64,000 nt of DNA from Amyelois transitella (lineage: Eukaryota > Arthropoda > Insecta > Lepidoptera > Pyralidae): NCBI RefSeq assembly GCF_032362555.1, contig NC_083507.1, positions 871,001 through 935,000 of the forward strand, written 5' to 3'. The position numbers and the translations under genes were made by a program. Below, piece after piece: positions 38,101 to 43,421 of this stretch. The notes under the pieces were generated by a model. It was not told the origin of the DNA. It ran no database searches and saw only the letters and a program-made list of their open reading frames with translations. Every line of letters begins with the position of its first letter. Positions within the stretch are counted from its first letter, which is position 1.

Positions 38101-41100
38101 TCAATCAGTAACAAAACCAAACGGTTGCCATCCGTTGCTATGGGCGTCTAGCAAGAAGGTTGCCTACAGTGTGAACTTAAAATAATTCTTATACACTTAA
38201 ATCCGCTAAAGTCAGCTTCGTGTGAACTTAAAATAATTCTTCTAAACCCAAATCCGCTAAAGTCAGCTTCGTGTGAACTTAAAATAATTCTTCTAAACTC
38301 AAATCCGCTAAAGTCAGCTGTATGAACTTAAAATAATTCTTCTACACTTAAATCCGCTAAAGTCAGCTTCGTGTGAACTTAATATAATTCTTTTCTAAAC
38401 TCAAATCCGCTAAAGTCAGCTTAGTGCCAACTTAAAATAATTCTTCTAAACTTAAATCCGCTAAAGTCAGCTTCGTGTGTTAAAATAATTCTTCTAAAGT
38501 CAAATCCGCTAAAGTCAGCTTAGTGCCAACTTAAAATAATGCTTCTAAACTCAAATCCGCTAAAGTCAGCTTAGTGCCAACTTAAAATAATTCTTTTAAA
38601 CTCAAATCCGCTAAAAACAATTTTGTGTGAACTGAAAACAAATCTCATAAATTAAATTAATGTGAGACAGCAATTAAAGCCTGTTCAAACGTTTCGGACA
38701 TCGGATTTAACACCTCCTCCTCCATTGTTTTCCAGCCATTTCAAACTGTCAGTATCACTAACCGGCGTATTCTTCGTGTCGTCATTATTCACAACGGGCT
38801 ACGTGTCATGGAGTAACGAACACATTCCAAACAGCGAAGACCCATTCACTCAGTTCGACAAGATTTACGACAAACCCTGGACGAGATTAGGGCCTTATTT
38901 GATAGGCATGGCCACTGGATGGATATTGTTCAAGACTAATTTGAAAATCAGGATGAAGAAGGTATGTTTATTAATTTTTATTATTATATCTTATATATAA
39001 AATTCTCGTGTCACAATGTTTGTCTCCGTTCTCCTCTGAAACGGCTTTACCGATTTTAACCAAATTTTGCATGTATATTCAGTAGGTCTGAGAATCGGCT
39101 AACATCTATTTTTCATACCCCTAAGTGTTATTTTTTTTAACTAGGTTTACTTTATATGGCAAAACAACGTTTGCCGGGGCAGCTAGTAGTTATATAATAT
39201 TTAAGATACTTTCTTCATCGGCAATATGTTTGGTTGGATTTAAATCATGATCAATTGAAACATCAGCATGGCTGGGTTCATCTGCGTTTTTTTTCTGTTT
39301 CCTAATTATTTTACATACATACATATGGTCACGTCTTTATCCCTTGCGGGGTAGACAGAGCCAACAGTCTTGAAAAGACTGATTAGCCACGATCAGCTAA
39401 GTATTTGGCTTAATGATAGAATTGAGATTCAAATAGTGACAGGTTGCTGACCCATCGCCTAAAAAAGAATCCCAAGTTTGTAAGCCTATCCCTTAGTCGC
39501 CTTTTACTATATCCATGGGAAAGAGATGGAGCGGTCCAATTCTTTTTTGTATTGGTGCCGGGAAAACCACACGACACGAGTTTAGTATTTTTCATTATTA
39601 TTTAGCTACATAATATTTAACATACTTTCTTTACTGTAACATTATATGAGAGTTTTAAGTAATTTATTTGACGTCGACAACCAATGTTGTTAAACCATAC
39701 GTTTTGACAATTATTAAGCGATACGAAGTATCCTGATATAATAATGAATAAAAATTGAGAATTTTGAATTTTTTTTTAAACATCTACTACATTTAGTCAC
39801 ATAATATTTAATATACTTTCTTTACCGTAACATATATGATATATATCTCTTATATAACTCTATAAACTATTAGGAGCGAAGAAATAATTGAGAATGTAAA
39901 AAAAACGGGGAAAATTATTCATCCTTTCATCCATCAATGATGCCCAAAATTCCACGCAGACGAAGTCACGGGCACAGCTAGTATAACTCTATAACAACTC
40001 TATATCTTCTATAACAACTCTATATCTTCTATAACAACTCTATATCTTCTATAACAACTCTATATCTAATCGTCTACAACAAATATCTCCCACAGGTATG
40101 GGCATGGGTGGGGTGGACAGTGTGCACAGCAACGCTGCTGTTCCTCATATTCGGATTGTACCAAACTCAGTTAGGAGTGGCGGCGGCCGCCGTGTACAGC
40201 GCGCTGTCGCACTCGCTGTGGTCCGCCTGCGTCGGCTGGATCATCATCGCCTGCTCCACCGGTTACGGAGGTCTGTACATACATACATACATAAAATCAC
40301 GCCTCTTTCCCGGAGGCAGAGACTACCTCTTTCCACTTGCCACGATCTCTGCATATTTCCTTCGCCTCATCCACATTCATAACTCTCTTCATGCAAGCTC
40401 GGCGGTTTCGGGTACTTTTGACCTGACCCTTTGCCAGGACGTCCTTAATTTGATCAAGATACGTTCGTCTAGGTCTTCCCACTCCGACCTTTCCTGGTCT
40501 GTTCGTCTTTACTGATATTATAATAAGGCTGAAGAGTTTGTTTGTTTGTTTGTTTGAGCACGCTAATCTCAGGTACTACTGGTATTCTTTTTGCGTTGAA
40601 CAGACCAGTTGTCGAGGAAGACTTTAGGCTCTAATATTATAAAGCTAAAGAGTTTGTTTGTTTGTTTGGCTCCACCGGCTACGGAGGTCTGTCTGTCTAT
40701 ATATAATACTAGCTGTGCCCGCGACTTCGTCTGCGTAGAATAGTTGTTTAAGGCATCATTGAAGTCCTCGAGGCGCGCTGTCGCACTCGCTGTGGTCCGC
40801 CTGCGTCGGCTGGTTACGGAGGTCTGTTCGTCTATACTGATATTATAAGGCTGAAGAGTTTGTATGTTTGTTTGAACGCGCTAATCTCAGGTACTAGTGG
40901 TTCGAATTGAAAAAATCTTTTTGCGTTGAATATACCAATTGTCGAGGATAACAATACGCTGTAAGGAGCGAAGAAATAATGGAAAATGTGAAAAAAAAAC
41001 GGGGAAATTTTTTTAACCTTGAGGGCTTCAATGATGCCCAAAATAACTTTCCACTTTTTTCAAGACTTAAAACTGAACACAGTTTAGATTGTGAATGTTA

Positions 41101-41686
41101 ATTTATAATATTTCCTAGGTCTTTAATATGTATGTTTATATACAAGTCTCGTTTTCAATTTTAATGCCCTGGGTTCACAAAAAAACTATATTTTCAAACG
41201 ATACTAGGTATTTTAAGTATCACCTATGTATATCATCACTCTCCTAACTTTCATTAAACATAGTCACTTTAGTATTTTATTTTTTATTAATTGCTATTTT
41301 ACTAATAAGAAAATATGTTTCCACAGGTTGGGTCCGGCCTCTGTTATCGGCTCCAATCTTATACCCGTTCTCAAGAGTTACCTACTGCGCATATCTAGTA
41401 CATCCGGTGGTGCTACGATACGTCGCTATGCACCTAACACATCCCATACATTTGGGGGAACTTTTAGTGGTAAGTTTGTCGCCAAGAAAAGGTTTTTTTT
41501 TTCAAAATAACAATTTCTATAAAGCATTTGACTAAATTTAAGCTATTTTGTTTACAGTTTGTATTATTCCTGGGGCTGACTGTCATATCCTACGTGCTTG
41601 CTTTCATCATATCCGTGGCTTTTGAAGCGCCGATGGTAACGATGCTGAAGATAATAGCGCCTCAGAGGAAACCACACAGAGTCTGA
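16996..41686 (+). CDS. nrf-6: Gene A: NRF-6-like acyltransferase-3 family membrane protein, 14 exons, 5' end not found
   Basis: Exons joined by GT/AG and phase: 16996-17115, 22915-23048, 25338-25510, 29137-29309, 29704-29808, 30820-30980, 31834-31934, 33792-33923, 35629-35794, 37616-37695, 38736-38961, 40096-40270, 41327-41469, 41558-41686. The 2018 nt are open throughout and end in TGA. The N-terminal part is the extracellular NRF domain (ASGRY, later GICLPSSC with its paired cysteines). From exon 6 on it is an acyltransferase-3 domain with many membrane helices (GLRTLSMVWVIFGH with the family histidine; YWWRNLLYINTLFP; FSRVTYCAYLVHP). In C. elegans NRF-6 family members are linked to lipid and drug transport; the substrate here is unknown. 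Exon 1 begins in mid codon (phase 1), exactly like exon 2 of paralog B, so one signal-peptide exon is missing. It may lie left of the window or be hidden in repeats. Tail-to-tail with gene B. Confidence 0.9.
17140..17260 (-). mobile_element. Helitron-like 3' end fragment
   Basis: ACTAGCTGACGCCCGCGACT immediately after exon 1 of gene A; the rest is diverged. Confidence 0.5.
17261..18210. other. Gene A intron, AT-rich, nothing recognised
   Basis: No repeat family or exon could be supported here. Confidence 0.5.
18212..18569 (+). mobile_element. Helitron-like pieces: H2 5' fragment and H1 copy
   Basis: H2 start at 18212-18300, then H1 from about 18354 (AATATTATAAAGCTGAAGAG) to GGGCACAGCTAGT at 18569. 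Confidence 0.72.
18967..19176 (+). mobile_element. TATG-tailed SINE with internal deletion
   Basis: Head GTGCCGTGTGG, missing the CTCCATCTC segment, tail GATTATATGTATG. Confidence 0.8.
19200..19252 (+). mobile_element. tRNA-derived SINE T1 3' fragment
   Basis: Diverged GTCTCAAAC...GACTAACTCAAT and GTAATTTGTCCCGT. Confidence 0.65.
19703..19945 (-). mobile_element. tRNA-derived SINE T1, full length
   Basis: Complement of the GGCCTCTGTGGCGCAGCGG head at the right, ACGGGACAAATTACACAGAT end at the left. Confidence 0.88.
19985..20128 (+). mobile_element. TATG-tailed SINE middle part
   Basis: GACTAAGGGATAGGC through GACTGTTGGCTCTCTG. Confidence 0.75.
20157..20545 (-). mobile_element. Jockey-like LINE 3' UTR, rearranged
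   Basis: Blocks at 20157-20235 (CAGTGCAGAAGAAGCGG) and 20470-20545 (tail side), with unrelated sequence between. Confidence 0.6.
20664..20916 (-). mobile_element. TATG-tailed SINE, full length
   Basis: All landmarks present, including TTTACGACATC and the head hairpin. Confidence 0.88.
20917..21295. other. Gene A intron, nothing recognised
   Basis: AT-rich with no supported feature. Confidence 0.4.
21296..21703 (+). mobile_element. TATG-tailed SINE followed by a helitron-like 3' part
   Basis: SINE at 21296-21551. Then 21562-21703 ends GGAACAAAGCCCCGCGCAAT and AGCTAGT, another CTAG-ending family. Confidence 0.75.
22071..22294 (-). mobile_element. TATG-tailed SINE, diverged
   Basis: The head is mutated (TTCCGGAAACCATACGG). 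Confidence 0.75.
22303..22680. mobile_element. RTE-like LINE fragments of two families
   Basis: 22303-22360 is the inverted 3' end of family 2 (TTTCCCATTGGGGTAGGCAG). 22384-22675 (+) is family 1 and encodes WFGHVERMNESRLTKQ, KVGVGRPRRTFLDQTKDVLA and NRRACMKRVMNV, broken by a frameshift near the end. Confidence 0.8.
22682..22872. mobile_element. SINE remnants in both orientations
   Basis: A minus tail fragment (22682-22745) next to a + head fragment (22776-22872), 40 bp before exon 2. Confidence 0.65.
22915..23048 (+). CDS. nrf-6: Gene A exon 2 (NRF domain)
   Basis: The acceptor is TTCCAG and the donor GTAATG. It encodes the segment FATAFYTVRLSVQTDVKEIV, matching gene B exon 4 (KFPLAYSVAKIYMTVI). 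GC-rich against AT-rich repeat introns. Confidence 0.85.
23131..23312 (-). mobile_element. Helitron-like element, family H4
   Basis: CTAGCGACCCGCCCCGGCTA at the left, TTTGTTTTATACTATGTAGT at the right; a body common in Lepidoptera (inference from memory of the family). Confidence 0.65.
23449..23785 (-). mobile_element. RTE-like LINE C-terminal fragment
   Basis: Minus strand encodes YKESVEGKVGVGRPRTYI, VKGQVKSTPNRRACM and WKEVVSAYPSGKEA stop, then a TATG tail. 5' truncated at about 23690; the sequence beyond is unrelated. Confidence 0.85.
24143..24804. mobile_element. 662-bp foldback DNA transposon with long TIRs and 8-bp target duplication
   Basis: Both ends read GAGTTAATCGTCAACTCGC inwards. 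The imperfect inverted repeats extend about 100 bp and contain several AACTCGC/GCGAGTT motifs with a GC-rich core (GCGCGCGCGAG). Flanked by perfect 8-bp duplications AACGTGTA at 24135-24142 and 24805-24812, pointing to the hAT, P or related superfamilies. No transposase inside. Confidence 0.8.
25338..25510 (+). CDS. nrf-6: Gene A exon 3 (NRF cysteine motif)
   Basis: It opens with RRTLHLGICLPSSCGRGDV, the conserved C-x-P-x-x-C signature of NRF domains. The donor GTAAGT is followed 13 nt later by a mariner element. Degenerate copies of the exon end plus donor occur at about 26953 and 27066. Confidence 0.9.
25524..26848 (+). mobile_element. mariner transposon, copy 1 (1325 bp)
   Basis: Bounded by TA duplications (25522-25523, 26849-26850). 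Imperfect TIRs of about 30 bp (CATTCAGTCAGAAAAGTATC and the complement of CTACTCTGTCAAGAAAGTAG). Starts 13 nt after the exon 3 donor of gene A. Near-identical to the inverted copy at 35806-37126. Confidence 0.93.
25719..26753 (+). pseudogene. mariner transposase copy 1, frameshifted at C-terminus
   Basis: Same protein as the copy at 35858-36931. A 4-bp insertion at about 26740 shifts the frame, so the last residues become KCTYRF instead of the normal end. Substitutions include F for V near residue 12 and V for D in KCFDVW. The D,D34D catalytic residues (VTGDETWVYEF, HHDNAPSHKA, YSPDMAPADFF) are still present. Start chosen at MDKNIEQRV as in the family; an upstream in-frame ATG adds 25 residues that are not mariner-like. 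Confidence 0.9.
26873..27352 (-). mobile_element. Three SINE pieces interleaved with copies of exon 3 end
   Basis: Tail fragments at 26873-26955 and 27000-27065, then a longer copy at 27110-27352. The two junctions carry GACATTTAGGGTGTTATTG then TAAGTATAC, the exon 3 end plus donor of gene A. Confidence 0.8.
26953..27109 (+). repeat. Two degenerate copies of exon 3 end plus donor site
   Basis: TTTAGGGTGTTATT followed by GTAAGTATACATACAT occurs at the real exon 3 end (donor 25511) and again with donors at 26980 and 27093, 113 bp apart. The repeat unit includes a SINE tail piece. Confidence 0.82.
27515..28118 (+). mobile_element. RTE-like LINE C-terminus (longest copy, about 188 codons)
   Basis: Open to the natural stop. 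Encodes GVLVPTLMYGSESWVWQKKH, AVEMRALRSMMGVKLSDRIR, MLRWFGHVERMNESRLTKQI, KVGVGRPRRTYLDQIKDV and SAYPSGKEA, the C-terminal region after the RT domain of RTE-like elements. 5' truncated at a short palindrome (ATATCACTATCAT...). Ends GGCGTGATTTTATGTATG. Confidence 0.88.
28125..28360 (-). mobile_element. tRNA-derived SINE T1, full length
   Basis: Inserted in the TATG tail region of the preceding LINE; the GCCACAGAGGCCGTC head (complement) is intact. Confidence 0.87.
28771..29093. mobile_element. Two SINE halves facing each other
   Basis: Minus 3' half (28771-28895) joined to a + part (28896-29093), a natural inverted repeat 40 bp before exon 4. Confidence 0.8.
29137..29309 (+). CDS. nrf-6: Gene A exon 4 (first membrane helix, Arg-rich loop)
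   Basis: It encodes GVCIAVGLLLISATAY, a membrane helix, followed by an Arg-rich cytosolic stretch (ARDVRRRRRR). This is the usual link between the NRF domain and the acyltransferase domain. Confidence 0.88.
29366..29690. mobile_element. Helitron-like fragments and SINE tail
   Basis: H2 3' part at 29366-29501 ending GCGGGCGGCCTCTAGT, inverted H1 head at about 29575-29634, SINE tail at 29636-29690 ending 13 bp before exon 5. Confidence 0.75.
29704..29808 (+). CDS. nrf-6: Gene A exon 5 (hydrophilic linker)
   Basis: An acidic, Ser/Thr-rich linker (TAETASTDEEIKL) between clear AG and GTGAGA sites. In phase on both sides. Poorly conserved in sequence, as is usual for this loop. Confidence 0.8.
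29876..30133 (+). mobile_element. TATG-tailed SINE, full length (near consensus)
   Basis: GTGCCGTGTGGTTCCCGGCA through TATAGACGTGACCATATGTA; one of the least diverged copies. Confidence 0.9.
30233..30740. mobile_element. SINE (-), SINE (+) and LINE tail
   Basis: Minus SINE 30233-30432. + SINE 30492-30685, which breaks into a Jockey-like LINE 3' tail (AATAGTATCCTATAATAATG) at 30685-30740. Confidence 0.78.
30820..30980 (+). CDS. nrf-6: Gene A exon 6 (start of acyltransferase-3 domain)
   Basis: It encodes WSELLLSFSMKANILQIF and then HGLRTLSMVWVIFGHTC. The last block is the acyltransferase-3 signature with Arg and the membrane-facing His. Confidence 0.92.
31076..31595 (-). mobile_element. Two SINE copies in tandem
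   Basis: 31076-31320 full and 31379-31595 lacking its head. The flank TATTTTTCTTGACATATTTG around 31005 and 31325 is duplicated, so the first copy sits in a local duplication. Confidence 0.82.
31741..31830 (+). repeat. Pentamer microsatellite (GTTGC/ATTGT)n
   Basis: GTTGC repeats grade into ATTGT repeats and end next to the exon 7 acceptor. Confidence 0.9.
31834..31934 (+). CDS. nrf-6: Gene A exon 7 (membrane helix)
   Basis: It encodes FLFQLILSAVYSVDTFFCLG, including the family motif VDTFF. The acceptor lies just after a pentamer microsatellite. Confidence 0.9.
32042..32302 (-). mobile_element. TATG-tailed SINE, full length
   Basis: Complete from CATACATACA tail to head. Confidence 0.9.
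32476..32735 (+). mobile_element. TATG-tailed SINE, full length
   Basis: Complete; in inverted orientation to the copy 175 bp upstream. Confidence 0.9.
32891..33306. mobile_element. Helitron-like H1 copy followed by an inverted partial copy
   Basis: Complete H1 (+) from CTATACTAATATTATAAAGC to GGGCACAGCTAGT at 33149, then minus 5' half from 33164 to 33306. Confidence 0.82.
33411..33780 (+). mobile_element. Jockey-like LINE, 5'-truncated, abutting exon 8
   Basis: Same 3' UTR as the LINE at 119-514, including the TA microsatellite and the ending TTTTGAATTTTGAATTTTG. Its end is 11 nt from the exon 8 start. Confidence 0.88.
33792..33923 (+). CDS. nrf-6: Gene A exon 8
   Basis: It encodes GMLVTFLYFR and LQFMGLIAYRFAR. 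The intron side of its acceptor is only about 11 nt long before a LINE 3' tail. Confidence 0.88.
34010..34440. mobile_element. SINE (+) head half and SINE (-) full copy
   Basis: + part 34010-34145 (GTGCCGTGTGGTTCCCGGCA) and minus copy 34167-34436. Confidence 0.82.
34531..34688 (-). mobile_element. TATG-tailed SINE 3' part
   Basis: Tail through the CCATCGCCTAAAAAAAG region, then stops. Confidence 0.8.
34840..35640 (+). repeat. Minisatellite of 13 units carrying the exon 9 acceptor and first coding bases
   Basis: Units of 57-61 bp. Each holds ACTCTTCAG then ACTGACAGCGCCGTACCTGT, TCATG, then TACTTATTATAAC and a poly-A run. CTGACAGCG starts at 34851, 34911, 34970, 35030, 35091, 35151, 35211, 35271, 35332, 35393, 35453, 35510 and 35570; the real exon is the next, at 35630. 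The unit diverges from the exon after FM (then Y L L stop). Variant units with AACTTCTCTTCAG at 34851, 35271 and the true exon suggest a block duplication. Confidence 0.96.
35629..35794 (+). CDS. nrf-6: Gene A exon 9
   Basis: It encodes LTAPYLFMLGVVEVTMKW and CPKYWWRNLLYINTLFP, a strongly conserved family block. It has the same length (166 nt) as exon 9 of gene B. Its acceptor and first 24 coding bases are repeated 13 times immediately upstream, and a mariner starts 11 nt after it. Confidence 0.93.
35806..37126 (-). mobile_element. mariner transposon, copy 2 (1321 bp), intact
   Basis: TA duplications at 35804-35805 and 37127-37128; TIRs as in copy 1. Begins 11 nt after exon 9 of gene A, in the opposite orientation to copy 1. 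Confidence 0.94.
35858..36931 (-). CDS. mariner transposase, intact (357 aa)
   Basis: Cut-and-paste DNA transposase acting on its own TIRs. N-terminal helix-turn-helix region (MDKNIEQRVCLKVCIANG, then SKTRAYEWYKAFKSGR and LPRSGRPSTS). The catalytic core is D,D34D: VTGDETWVYEF, HHDNAPSHKA, YSPDMAPADFFLFP, with 34 residues between the second and third Asp. Ends SKGAYFEGDKINLDE. Length is normal for mariner (about 340-360). An upstream in-frame ATG would give 382 aa, but MDKN fits the family start. Possibly still active. Confidence 0.93.
   Translation of the reverse strand: MDKNIEQRVCLKVCIANGISCSESLKMLQKAYGESTLSKTRAYEWYKAFKSGRDVMEDLPRSGRPSTSATEVNIAKVKEIVTENPHSTLREIATELSVSHESIRTILTNNLGMKHVAARLVPKDLNFFQKLNRMRVAEDMLERVNSDPTFMKRIVTGDETWVYEFDMQTSQQASEWRLPTEPKPKKPRQSRSKVKVMLTVFFDYRGVVHSEFLPEGQTVNKEYYLSVMRRLREQIRRKRPDLWKENSWILHHDNAPSHKAIIVNEFLTKHSTNTIEQPPYSPDMAPADFFLFPKLKLPLRGTRFQSVEDIKENSRRELTSIPETAFKKCFDDWIIRWRKCIVSKGAYFEGDKINLDE
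37194..37320 (+). mobile_element. Helitron-like H1 5' half
   Basis: CTATACTAATATCATAAAGT to AGGAAGGCTTTCGAC, then truncated. Confidence 0.75.
37396..37505 (-). mobile_element. RTE-like LINE 3' fragment
   Basis: (CATA)n tail, CACGCCTCTTTTCCGGAGGG, then the C-terminal codons in complement. Confidence 0.82.
37616..37695 (+). CDS. nrf-6: Gene A exon 10
   Basis: It encodes CMLWSWYLSDDTQFYAVSAI, the family motif following the YINTLFP block. In gene B this exon is fused to the start of the next one. Confidence 0.9.
37786..38640 (+). repeat. About 51-bp minisatellite, 13 units in two blocks
   Basis: The unit core is AAATCCGCTAAAGTCAGCTT followed by GTGTGAACTTAAAATAATTC. Four units at about 37786-37965, about 200 bp of other sequence, then nine at about 38167-38640. 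It fills the intron up to about 95 bp before exon 11. Confidence 0.93.
38736..38961 (+). CDS. nrf-6: Gene A exon 11
   Basis: Helix SVSLTGVFFVSSLFTTGYVS, then DKIYDKPWTRLGPYLIGMAT and GWILFK: the conserved P-W-x-R-x-x-P-Y-x-x-G signature of the family. Confidence 0.93.
38983..39190 (+). mobile_element. Helitron-like element, family H3
   Basis: CTTATATATAAAATTCTCGT start and TTTGCCGGGGCAGCTAGTA end; a second copy at 48248. Confidence 0.78.
39314..39579 (-). mobile_element. TATG-tailed SINE, full length
   Basis: All landmarks, small insertions. Confidence 0.88.
39652..39983 (+). mobile_element. Jockey-like LINE 3' tail and helitron H1 3' half
   Basis: LINE 39652-39772 (TTTAAGTAATTTATTTGACG...), H1 end 39880-39983 (CACGGGCACAGCTAGT). 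Confidence 0.75.
39984..40075 (+). repeat. 20-bp tandem repeat next to exon 12
   Basis: CTATAACAACTCTATATCTT repeated about four times, ending 20 bp before the exon 12 acceptor. Confidence 0.9.
40096..40270 (+). CDS. nrf-6: Gene A exon 12
   Basis: Two membrane helices (WTVCTATLLFLIFGLY and VGWIIIACSTGYGG). The donor GTCTGT is followed at once by an RTE LINE fragment whose target duplication includes the donor itself. Fragments of this exon recur at 40673 and 40773. Confidence 0.9.
40277..40495 (-). mobile_element. RTE-like LINE fragment inserted at the exon 12 donor
   Basis: Left: GGTCTGT (40270-40276) overlaps the donor G|GTCTGT. Right: GGTCTGT again at 40496-40502. A 7-bp target duplication around a 5'-truncated LINE copy encoding (complement) GRPRRTYLDQIKDVLAKGQV. 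Confidence 0.88.
40510..41052. mobile_element. Rearranged helitron-like H1 pieces with exon 12 fragments
   Basis: H1 5' parts at 40510-40640 and 40832 to 41052, inverted 3' part at 40717-40771. Between them are exon 12 end copies at 40668-40695 and 40773-40830, each with the GGAG|GTCTGT donor. Confidence 0.8.
40773..40830 (+). pseudogene. Fragment of gene A exon 12 with donor
   Basis: GCGCGCTGTCGCACTCGCTG through GTCGGCTGG equals exon 12, then 23-26 nt are deleted before TTACGGAG|GTCTGT. A shorter piece (CTCCACCGGCTACGGAG|GT) lies at 40669-40688. Confidence 0.85.
41327..41469 (+). CDS. nrf-6: Gene A exon 13
   Basis: It encodes PLLSAPILYPFSRVTYCAYL and VHPVV, the conserved penultimate helix. 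143 nt, the same length and phases as gene B exon 13. Confidence 0.92.
41558..41686 (+). CDS. nrf-6: Gene A last exon
   Basis: Final helix LFLGLTVISYVLAFIISV followed by FEAPMVTMLKII and a basic tail, ending in TGA. The FE-x-P motif is typical of the family C-terminus. Confidence 0.92.
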   Translation, partial: FVLFLGLTVISYVLAFIISVAFEAPMVTMLKIIAPQRKPHRV

Positions 41687-42587
41687 ACGCGGTGTGCCGC
41701 AGGGCAGCGAACTTGGACCAACGTACAAAGATTTTTTATAAGAAGTTGGCACTGCCGACGTTTATAAGTATAAATATAATGTGGATAAATGAAAATGGTA
41801 AATGGAAGCTTTCCATGTAAATATTTTTTGATATGACATAAAAAAAGATGCGTTTATTACATTGTTAACTTGTTATTTAACAAAGAACAAACTATTTTTT
41901 ATTTCAATATATTTGAGTGAATAGTTATAATAATGGACGTTTCCATTTACCTACGTTTAAGACAACCACATTGACTTTAAACTCACGGATTACCTAACAA
42001 GCCAAAGGATCTCGAGTGAAAATGAGGCTAAGTTTAAATCACAGTTGGGATGATTGAAATAGCTTTTACTGTAACTCTATGATTATGGACTTGTATATCA
42101 TAATGACTTCGATTAGTTTAATGATTTACTTCTTAGACATAACCAACATGGCCGATATTAAAGTCATTGAATAGAATAAAGAAAAACATGATCCACTGGA
42201 TTTTTTACGGTAGAAATCAGCTTCTGTAGAATAATATCGTTTCATAGATCATGCCTTAGGTACATTTCTTTAGTAATGTCATCCATAAGCTGCTCATTCA
42301 AAGACATCACGTCTTCTAACTGGTAGTCTTCTATCTAAACTGGTAGTGTCATGGGTCATGGCGGTCCACACGAATCTGATCTATAAAGCTTAAGCGTATT
42401 AAGAAATAAATTTAATTAAAATTTAATCTTTATTTATATAAAATTAAAGACTACAAAGGTCAATAAGGACTTAGAAGGAAAGTATTTTTAAAATAATTAT
42501 AGTTTTATCACTGATTATCAAAAGAATATTTGGCATTTTAATGAATCACAAATTCATGATGATTCCTGAAATGTATTATTCTAGTAG
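41687..42587 (+). other. Gene A 3' UTR and convergent intergenic sequence
   Basis: Unique AT-rich sequence free of the common repeats. An AATAAA at 42175-42180 could serve as polyadenylation signal. Confidence 0.5.
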
Positions 42588-42652
42588 AATAAGAATGCGA
42601 ATGGTCACTCAAAAGAAAGCCTTTCTTTTGAGTGACCATTCGCATTCTTATT
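42588..42652. repeat. Perfect palindrome, 32-bp arms with 1-nt centre
   Basis: AATAAGAATGCGAATGGTCA continues to AAAGAAAG at 42619; after one C the exact complement runs from 42621 to 42652. No mismatch. Confidence 0.97.
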
Positions 42653-43230
42653 TTTATATACTTGTAGATATATCTGGCGTACATACCTAATCTTTTTTAC
42701 CAGTGATGTGCCGATGGAATTAGGTTTAAATGATGATCGATTTTCTTCTAAAGTATATTTTCGTTAAATTAATTATGACACAATATTTTTATCATTCTTG
42801 TCTTTTCAAAGATTGGATTTGTTATTACCTTGGTTAGTACATTTTTGTGAGAATTGTCTGTTTATGTTAAACGTGTGATTGAGTTGAAGTCGTGATTTTT
42901 TCTGCTGACCAAGTCTTATCCTATTTAAGATATTCTATTGACAATTAAAGAATTTGCTCATATAGTATAAGTTTTGCCACACGACTAAAAAAAATATTTC
43001 TTTCTCTGTACAGAGATTTTTTAATACCTAGGTGACCCCAGACATATTGAAATATTATAAACTTAATTAGGGACATACACTTTTTCGTCCTAAGAATATT
43101 AAGTATATATCATGACAAATGTGTGCATAATTTTATATGTTTGTATAAATCTCTGTCCTTGTACCTAATAGACTATGTAAATAGGCTGTAAATAATATTC
43201 TAGGCGTAAGTTTTGTACGAAAACATAAAT

Positions 43231-43236
43231 TTTATT
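43231..43236 (-). terminator. Candidate polyadenylation signal of gene B
   Basis: AATAAA on the minus strand, 66 bp after the stop codon. Confidence 0.5.
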
Positions 43237-43301
43237 ATAAATTTTAAATATAAATTAATGAATAAATAACAGGTGGTTTTTCTTAAAACTATGAATTTAA
43301 C

Positions 43302-43421
43302 CTATTTGTTGGCGCAGTCCGACAGTCTTCTCAATATGCAGCAAAACGGAATTTCAACGAACAGTGAAAGCAGTAGCGCCCCAAATAGAGTCAGCAACGT
43401 TGTGCCGGCAAAATACGACCA
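43302..43421 (-). CDS. nrf-6: Gene B last exon
   Basis: It encodes WSYFAGTTLLTLFGALLLSL, then FVEIPFCCILRRL and TAG stop. FVE-x-P equals FEAP of gene A. TTTCAG acceptor. Confidence 0.9.
   Translation of the reverse strand, partial: WSYFAGTTLLTLFGALLLSLFVEIPFCCILRRLSDCANK

Noticed and set aside
37786..38640. CRISPR-like array
   Set aside because: Regular repeats but no unique spacers; an ordinary minisatellite.
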